Part shown: piece after piece, positions 59,701 through 64,000 of the stretch
Layout: the number at the start of each line of letters is the position of its first letter
Numbering within the stretch: the stretch's first letter is position 1
NCBI GenBank assembly: GCA_016789305.1
Contig: JAEURJ010000002.1
Coordinates: 298,079 to 362,078, forward strand
DNA from: Anaerolineales bacterium
GTDB taxonomy: Bacteria; Chloroflexota; Anaerolineae; Anaerolineales; Villigracilaceae
Direction of reading: 5' to 3'
DNA length: 64,000 bases
The notes under the pieces: generated by a model
Database searches by the model: none
Told to the model about the DNA's origin: nothing
What the model saw: only the letters and a program-made list of their open reading frames with translations
Program-made: the position numbers and the translations under genes

Positions 59701-60617
59701 ATCAAGCCTGGAAAGAGTCCGCTGAACGCGCTTGGGAATGGATCAAGGAACAGGAGTACGATCCAAACTCCATTCAAGACGACGATGAAGTCCGCCGTTT
59801 GTATCTTGAACAGTGGCTCGGTAAGAAAAAGAAATACGATGTTTATAGTCTCAACGATGCGGACTACGCGCGTCACGCCGCTGCCAAGGAATGGTTGCGC
59901 GAAAAAGGCTACACCAACCCCGAAGAAATCCTCCTTGATGATCGCGATGTGGCAAACCATAATCCCGAAATCGATGATATGACCATCACCGCCTGTTTGC
60001 GTTTGTGGCTTGAAGTCAACGGTGTGACACGCCGAGTTGCCGAAGATAAGGTGTATGAAACTGCCCAGGAGCTTGCAAAGGAAAAAGGCTATCCATTGCC
60101 AATCCTCGGCAAGTCGAGACTTCGTGACGGCAAGACCGGTTTGCCCTACGATCAGGCTGTTACTGTCGGTGTGATGACCATTCTTAAGCTTCATCACCTT
60201 GTGGAAGATAAGGTCCATGCGCGTTCCACGGGTCCATACAGTTTGGTAACTCAGCAGCCTCTTGGCGGTAAGGCCCAATTCGGTGGACAACGTTTCGGTG
60301 AAATGGAAGTGTGGGCGCTCGAGGCATATGGCGCGGCTCATACTCTTCAAGAGATGCTCACCGTCAAATCTGATGATGTTCAGGGACGTGTAAATACCTA
60401 CGAGGCGATTGTGAAGGGTGAACCCATTGAAGAGCCGAGCATCCCCGCTTCGTTCAGGGTGCTGGTCAAGGAACTTCAATCCCTTGGCCTCGCGGTCGAA
60501 GCGATCAACGAAGGTGGCGATACTGTCAAGTTTGGCAAGGATGAAGAGAAAACGCATCCTCCAAAGCACGATACGGGTCTGTTGAGCCTGGGAGAAAATC
60601 GAGTAGGAAAGAAGTAG
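56715..60617 (+). CDS. rpoB: RNA polymerase beta subunit with a large lineage-type insertion
   Basis: A 1300-residue beta subunit. Conserved blocks include [18 protein letters not shown] (fork/rifampicin region), [35 protein letters not shown] and the C-terminal [20 protein letters not shown]. Between FDGASEEQI (about residue 980) and LRDGKTG (about 1133) lies a highly charged segment of about 145 residues, where B. subtilis has about 20, so about 120 residues are inserted. In the rifampicin region the Arg at E. coli position 529 is Thr and position 525 is Arg. rpoC does not follow; the next gene is rpsL with its own promoter. Confidence 0.97.
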   Translation: MASSLPRKSYARIPVNLDLPNLIEIQLDSFERLKKEGLGDLFHEISPIESYNKGMKLFFPSRGPESQQWGLKYWFGEPKHTIEECVERDLTYASPLYVSVLLAGPDVPEPIKQDIFLGDFPEMTDKGTFIVNGTERVVVSQLIRSPGVYFEAPSDRATGRPLAMAKLIPDRGAWMEFETRKSDYIILKFNRKRTVPITVFLRALAAISDGLKDSPIKTGSDEEILSIFKDVDNNPDRLFIASTLKQEPDWDLSHQTIAEAALIEFFKKMRPGDPATLDNARQFLEEQLFDQRHYDLERVGRYKLNQKLDLNIPIPHRTISKNDVIRLIRRMIQINNATEKPDDIDHLGNRRVKTVGELIQNKLRIGLRRMERVIKERMSIRDQEQLSPVTLVNIRPVVAALREFFGSSQLSQFMDQTNPLAELRHKRTLSALGPGGLRRERAGFDVRDVHHSHYGRICPIETPEGPNIGLIGRLASFARVNEYGFIETPYRKVYKALPADDENLDGRTLREDVYDPKSEELLFKAGTEIDSKTAKRLARVGGEISIIPFVSEKVDYLSADAEDKYTIAQANAILTEKKEFTRERISCRYHSGFIFSNPETIDYMDVAPHQVVGISAALIPFLEHDDANRALMGSNMMAQAVPLVRPEVPLVSTGMEGAAALDSGQVVVAEADGEVVSVTGSTITVKEKRSGNRVYQLRKYQRSNQSTCIDQRPSVVKGQMIKKGDIIADSSSTDAGMLALGQNVVVAFLSWEGGNFEDAILLSERLVQDDRFTSVHVEKYEVEARDTKLGPEEITRDIPNVGEDAIKDLDESGIIRIGAEVGPNDILVGKITPKGEKELTPEERLLRAIFGEKSRDVKDTSLRMPHGERGKVVDVKVFTREDNSDLSAGVDMMVRVSVAQRRKIMAGDKMAGRHGNKGVVSKVVAVEDMPFLDDGTPVDLILNPLGVPGRMNIGQVLEVHLGWAAKRMGFRAITPVFDGASEEQIEAELARAWMIDQAWKESAERAWEWIKEQEYDPNSIQDDDEVRRLYLEQWLGKKKKYDVYSLNDADYARHAAAKEWLREKGYTNPEEILLDDRDVANHNPEIDDMTITACLRLWLEVNGVTRRVAEDKVYETAQELAKEKGYPLPILGKSRLRDGKTGLPYDQAVTVGVMTILKLHHLVEDKVHARSTGPYSLVTQQPLGGKAQFGGQRFGEMEVWALEAYGAAHTLQEMLTVKSDDVQGRVNTYEAIVKGEPIEEPSIPASFRVLVKELQSLGLAVEAINEGGDTVKFGKDEEKTHPPKHDTGLLSLGENRVGKK

Positions 60618-60626
60618 GATTTCCTA

Positions 60627-60655
60627 TTGACGCTGGTACTATCGCGTGATAGAAT
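60627..60655 (+). promoter_or_regulatory. str operon promoter (rpsL-rpsG-fusA-tuf)
   Basis: TTGACG (60627-60632), a 17-base spacer and TAGAAT (60650-60655) with an extended TGA before the -10 box. It starts 10 bases after the rpoB stop codon. Confidence 0.82.
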
Positions 60656-60670
60656 AACCAGCCGTTGTCC

Positions 60671-60761
60671 AGAAAGCAAGAGTGGCTTTCTTAATCCCCA
60701 CTCGACTCTATTGACAGCTACAAATGAGGCCATCATGCGTATGATTTTGATGGTCTCATTT
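60671..60761 (+). promoter_or_regulatory. Structured leader of the str operon
   Basis: Two hairpins lie in the 150-base leader. AGAAAGC (60671-60677) pairs with GCTTTCT (60685-60691). AAATGAGGCCATC (60722-60734) pairs with GATGGTCTCATTT (60749-60761), 13 pairs including one G-U. The second stem has only a short T-run, so it may be a terminator for read-through from rpoB or a regulatory site for the ribosomal-protein operon. A TTGACA (60711-60716) has no matching -10 box. Confidence 0.5.
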
Positions 60762-60812
60762 CTTGCGAATATTCAAACTAATTTGTGAAAGATTTTGTAA
60801 TCGGAGGCGACT

Positions 60813-61229
60813 GTGCCGACAGTAAATCAAATGGTCCGAAAGGGCCGCAAGAACAAAAAATCCAAAAGCAAGGCACCTGCTTTGCAGTTCACATTGAACA
60901 GCTTTAAGCAGCGCCGTGTACGTCAGGACAAGGGAGCACCACAGAAACGTGGTGTTTGTACTGTTGTGCGTACCATGACACCCAAAAAGCCAAACTCTGC
61001 GTTACGCAAGATCGCCCGCGTACGCTTGACCAATGGGATCGAGGTGACTGCTTATATTCCTGGTGAAGGTCATCAGTTGCAGGAGCACTCTGTGGTGCTT
61101 GTTCGCGGCGGACGTGTAAAAGACCTCCCCGGTGTACGTTATCACATCGTGCGTGGTTCACTTGACACCACCGGTGTTGCCAATCGCAAGCAGGGCCGTT
61201 CCAAGTACGGCGCGAAGCGTCCCAAGTAA
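60813..61229 (+). CDS. rpsL: 30S ribosomal protein S12
   Basis: A 138-residue S12. The decoding-centre loop [15 protein letters not shown] and the second conserved loop [13 protein letters not shown] are intact, so no classical streptomycin-resistance substitution is visible at the equivalents of Lys43 and Lys88. The start is GTG behind GGAGG. It heads the str operon. Confidence 0.97.
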   Translation: MPTVNQMVRKGRKNKKSKSKAPALQFTLNSFKQRRVRQDKGAPQKRGVCTVVRTMTPKKPNSALRKIARVRLTNGIEVTAYIPGEGHQLQEHSVVLVRGGRVKDLPGVRYHIVRGSLDTTGVANRKQGRSKYGAKRPK

Positions 61230-61248
61230 ATAGATGGAGTGATGAAGA

Positions 61249-61716
61249 ATGCGTAGAGCTAAACCAGAGACTCGGGAAATCCTTCCCGATATTCGATTTA
61301 ATAGTGTCAATATACAGACCATGGTTCAACACGTCCTTAAGCAGGGCAAGAAGAGCACGGCTGTTCGTTTGATCTACACCGCAATGGATTTAATCAAGGA
61401 ACGCACCGAGAAGAATCCCATGGATGTTTTCGACGGCGCTTTGAAAAATGTTGGCCCCGCCATGGAAGTCCGCCCACGCCGCGTGGGTGGCGCCACTTAT
61501 CAGGTACCGATGGAAGTTTCCTCCGAGCGCCGCACCACCTTGGCCATTCGCTGGATTCTTTCCGCTGCCCGTGAACGTGCCGGCAAGTCCTTTTCGGATA
61601 AGCTTGCATCTGAATTGATTGACGCTTTCAATGAAACTGGTTCTGCGATCCGCAAACGTGATGAAACCCATAAGATGGCAGAAGCCAACCGCGCTTTCTC
61701 CCATTATCGTATTTAG
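61249..61716 (+). CDS. rpsG: 30S ribosomal protein S7
   Basis: A 155-residue S7 of normal length. Conserved parts are the N-terminal MRRAKPETREILPD, the RPRRVGGATYQVPMEV loop that binds 16S rRNA, and the C-terminal ETHKMAEANRAFSHYR. It lies 19 bases after rpsL. In enteric bacteria S7 represses the operon by binding this intergenic region; here the gap is very short. Confidence 0.97.
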   Translation: MRRAKPETREILPDIRFNSVNIQTMVQHVLKQGKKSTAVRLIYTAMDLIKERTEKNPMDVFDGALKNVGPAMEVRPRRVGGATYQVPMEVSSERRTTLAIRWILSAARERAGKSFSDKLASELIDAFNETGSAIRKRDETHKMAEANRAFSHYRI

Positions 61717-61748
61717 TTTTATTCTTAAGGAAGTAGGTAGTAGCTAGA

Positions 61749-63821
61749 ATGGCACGCGTTTATCCGCTGGAAAAATACCGAAATATTGGCATTATTGCCC
61801 ACATTGACGCTGGGAAGACCACAACCACCGAGCGAATCATGTTCTATACCGGTTTAACACACCGTATTGGTTCCGTGGATGATGGTACTACCGTGACCGA
61901 CTGGATGGTACAGGAACGCGAACGCGGAATTACCATCGTTTCGGCCGCCGTTTCAGCGGAATGGAAGGGATATCAGATCAATATCATTGATACTCCCGGA
62001 CACATTGACTTCACTGCCGAAGTTCAACGTTCTTTGCGCGTTTTGGACGGCGGTGTTGTTGTGTTTGACGCAGTGCAGGGTGTTGAGCCCCAATCTGAGA
62101 CTGTTTGGCGTCAAGCTGATCGCTATGGCGTTCCACGTATTTGTTTTGTTAATAAAATGGATCGTGTTGGCGCTTCCTACGAACGCACCATTGAGACAAT
62201 TATTGACCGCCTCGGTGCCAATCCGATTCCTATGCAAATCCCGATTGGTTTTGAAGCCACCTTTAAGGGTGTTGTCGACTTGCTCACCATGAAAGCTATT
62301 ATTTGGGAAGACGACCTGGGAAAAGATCCGCATATCGTCGACATCCCTGCAGACCTGCAAGAACAAGCCAAAGAGTCTCGCGCCAAGATGGTGGAAAAAA
62401 TCGCCGAATTGGACGATGAGTTAACCATGAAATTCCTGGAAGCTCAGGAAATCAGTATTGATGAATTGAAGGCGGCTCTTCGTAAAGGTGTGTTGGCAAC
62501 AAAATGCGCCCCTGTATTTTGTGGTTCCTCCCTAAAAAACAAGGGTGTTCAAGTCATGTTGGATGCAGTCATCGATTATCTTCCATCTCCTGCTGACAAG
62601 CCAACCATCAAGGCGACTGAACCCGGCAATCCCGAAAACGAATTTGAACTGGCTGCAAAAGATGATTCTCCGCTGAGTGCTCTTGTTTTTAAGATTGTGA
62701 CCGACCCATACGTTGGACGTCTTGCTTATGTTCGTATTTACTCCGGGGTTTTGAGCCAGGGCCAGACTGTTCAAAACAGCACCAAAGGCAAGAAAGAGCG
62801 CATTGGGCGTTTGATCCGTATGCATGCAGATTCCCGTGAAGACATTACTGAAATCCGCGCGGGTGATATCGGCGCCGTTCTTGGCTTCAAGGATAGCTTC
62901 ACCGGCGATACACTTTGCGATACCAAGTCCCTTGCTCTTGAAAGCATTTCCTTCCCCGAGCCTGTAATCTCCATTGCTATCGAGCCAAAAAGCTCCGCTG
63001 ATCAGGAGAAAATGGGTGAGGCCCTTCGCAAGCTCGCTGAAGAAGACCCCACTTTCCGTGTTAATTCAGATGAAACCACCGCTCAAACCATTATTCGTGG
63101 TATGGGTGAACTTCATCTTGATATTATTGTCGACCGCCTTTTGCGCGAATTTAAGGTGCAGGCGAATGTCGGTGCGCCTCGTGTAGCGTATCGCGAGTCG
63201 ATCACAAAGCCTGTAAAGGAAGTCAACTACAAATATGCCAAGCAGTCTGGCGGTAAGGGGCAATACGGTCACGTTGTATTTTCTCTGGAACCAGGTGCAC
63301 GTGGCAGCGGTATTATCTTTGAGAACAAGATTGTCGGTGGTTCAATTCCAAAGGAATACATTAACCCAATTGAAAAAGGCTTTAGGGAAGCATCGGAAAG
63401 CGGCGTGCTTGCCGGTTATCCAGTTGTAGATTTGAAGATCACCCTTTTTGATGGTTCCTTCCACGAAGTTGACTCCAGTGAAATGGCCTTTAAGCTTGCC
63501 GCTTCCATGGGTTTCAAGGAAGGTGTTCATAAAGGTAATCCCATTCTGCTTGAGCCGATGATGAAAGTTGAAGTCGTTGTCCCCGAAGAGTACTTGGGCG
63601 ACGTCATGGGGCAGATCAACAGCCGTCGTGGCTTAATCCAGGGTATGGATAATCGTCAGGGCAACGCTCAGGCCATCCGCGCTGTTGTACCTTTGGCGGA
63701 GATGTTCGGATATGCAACCCAGTTACGTTCCGCAACCCAGGGACGCGGCGTGTTTAGCATGGAATTTGACCACTACGCGCCTGTTGCGCAGTCTGTGGCG
63801 GAAGAAATTTTGAAGGCGTAA
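61749..63821 (+). CDS. fusA: Elongation factor G
   Basis: A canonical 690-residue EF-G that drives ribosomal translocation. G1 is AHIDAGKTT, switch I contains [10 protein letters not shown]3 is DTPGHIDF and G4 is NKMD. Domain IV contains [15 protein letters not shown] and domain V ends [10 protein letters not shown]. It lies in the usual place between rpsG and tuf and is clearly distinct from the paralogue at 14662. Confidence 0.97.
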   Translation: MARVYPLEKYRNIGIIAHIDAGKTTTTERIMFYTGLTHRIGSVDDGTTVTDWMVQERERGITIVSAAVSAEWKGYQINIIDTPGHIDFTAEVQRSLRVLDGGVVVFDAVQGVEPQSETVWRQADRYGVPRICFVNKMDRVGASYERTIETIIDRLGANPIPMQIPIGFEATFKGVVDLLTMKAIIWEDDLGKDPHIVDIPADLQEQAKESRAKMVEKIAELDDELTMKFLEAQEISIDELKAALRKGVLATKCAPVFCGSSLKNKGVQVMLDAVIDYLPSPADKPTIKATEPGNPENEFELAAKDDSPLSALVFKIVTDPYVGRLAYVRIYSGVLSQGQTVQNSTKGKKERIGRLIRMHADSREDITEIRAGDIGAVLGFKDSFTGDTLCDTKSLALESISFPEPVISIAIEPKSSADQEKMGEALRKLAEEDPTFRVNSDETTAQTIIRGMGELHLDIIVDRLLREFKVQANVGAPRVAYRESITKPVKEVNYKYAKQSGGKGQYGHVVFSLEPGARGSGIIFENKIVGGSIPKEYINPIEKGFREASESGVLAGYPVVDLKITLFDGSFHEVDSSEMAFKLAASMGFKEGVHKGNPILLEPMMKVEVVVPEEYLGDVMGQINSRRGLIQGMDNRQGNAQAIRAVVPLAEMFGYATQLRSATQGRGVFSMEFDHYAPVAQSVAEEILKA

Positions 63822-63859
63822 AAACCGTTCTTTTTTTTGATATCTTAAGGAGTCTCATT

Positions 63860-64000
63860 ATGGCGAAGGCAAAATTTGACAGAAGCAAACCGCATTTGAA
63901 CGTGGGGACCATGGGACACATCGACCATGGCAAGACGACATTAACAGCAGCAATCACCAAGGTGGCGGGCTTGGCCGGGAATGCCGAATTCAAGGCATAC
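63860..64000 (+). CDS. tuf: Elongation factor Tu, N-terminal part (cut by window edge)
   Basis: The 47 visible residues start [19 protein letters not shown] and continue into [15 protein letters not shown], the EF-Tu G1 motif. AAGGAG lies 5 bases before the ATG. EF-Tu delivers aminoacyl-tRNA to the ribosome. Completes the str operon order rpsL-rpsG-fusA-tuf; the rest lies beyond the window. A T-run after fusA (63830-63838) has no hairpin, so co-transcription with fusA is expected. Confidence 0.95.
   Translation, partial: MAKAKFDRSKPHLNVGTMGHIDHGKTTLTAAITKVAGLAGNAEFKAY

Noticed and set aside
59547..60569. A long open frame on the strand opposite rpoB
   Set aside because: It lies wholly within the conserved rpoB coding region, has no ribosome site and no recognisable domain. 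Similar antisense frames at 3052-3816 and 4897-5562 were dismissed for the same reason.
60711..60745. Second promoter in the rpsL leader (TTGACA and TATGAT)
   Set aside because: The spacing between the boxes is 23 bases, and the region is occupied by a 13-bp hairpin.
63822..63845. T-run after fusA as a terminator
   Set aside because: No hairpin precedes the T residues; tuf follows at once with a good ribosome site and is expected to be co-transcribed.

Overview
The window is gene-dense bacterial chromosome of moderate GC with short intergenic gaps, many 1- to 4-base gene overlaps and mostly good sigma70-type promoters. The gene content suggests an Anaerolineae-like member of the Chloroflexota. 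The clues are WD40 and HEAT repeat proteins, large multi-GAF HD-GYP proteins, a CysO-type sulfur-carrier cluster, DUF4395-thioredoxin pairs and an RpoB with a long extra insertion. This placement is inference from gene content; no rRNA gene is present to confirm it.

Layout. 1-6.9 kb: the end of a WD40 protein and two large secreted proteins that share Ig-like and C-terminal DNRLRE-type modules. 6.9-10.2 kb (minus): a pyruvate dehydrogenase E1alpha-E1beta-E2 operon. 10.4-18.3 kb: a small membrane protein, a HEAT protein, an unknown membrane protein, a tightly overlapped thioredoxin/methyltransferase/metalloenzyme operon, a second EF-G-like GTPase, an SNase-like protein and a lipoprotein. 18.4-25.8 kb: a sulfur/cysteine region holding two ThiS/MoaD-like carriers, CysM-type cysteine synthase, a JAMM protease (Mec-like), DUF4395, thioredoxin, a MoeB-rhodanese activator, an SQR-like flavoprotein and a cystathionine beta-synthase-like enzyme. 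25.9-31 kb: DUF1761, GNAT, alanine racemase, two tandem lspA genes, rluD and threonine aldolase. 31-35.8 kb (minus): an HD-GYP plus GGDEF bicistron. 35.9-49.5 kb: PNP, membrane and GNAT proteins, a 7TM-GAF-HTH protein, an S1 protein, FtsK, a CDP-alcohol phosphatidyltransferase, Lgt, an ABC exporter whose permease carries a SpoIIM-like domain, an MBL hydrolase, an HNH nuclease and a TIGR01777 SDR. 49.5-51.6 kb: a lipoprotein and tyrS. 51.6-56.5 kb (minus): a 1485-residue PAS/GAF/HD-GYP protein and tRNA-Phe, -Gly and -Cys. 56.7-64 kb: rpoB, then rpsL-rpsG-fusA-tuf (tuf cut by the window edge).

The most interesting signals are two apparent ribosome-mediated attenuators. Upstream of tyrS, a promoter fires directly at the ATG of a 16-codon peptide with four consecutive Tyr codons. 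This is followed by a GC-rich intrinsic terminator and a competing helix positioned as the classical attenuation model predicts. Upstream of the cysteine synthase gene, a 17-codon peptide with a Cys-Leu-Cys core overlaps mutually exclusive RNA helices and a weaker terminator. This would place the protein-thiocarboxylate cysteine pathway under Cys-tRNA control. Several genes, including the tyrosine leader, have a -10 box ending 6-7 bases before the ATG and no Shine-Dalgarno sequence, which suggests frequent leaderless initiation.

Everything here is read by eye. Homology calls rest on recognised motifs, not on database searches, and RNA folds were paired by hand without energies.
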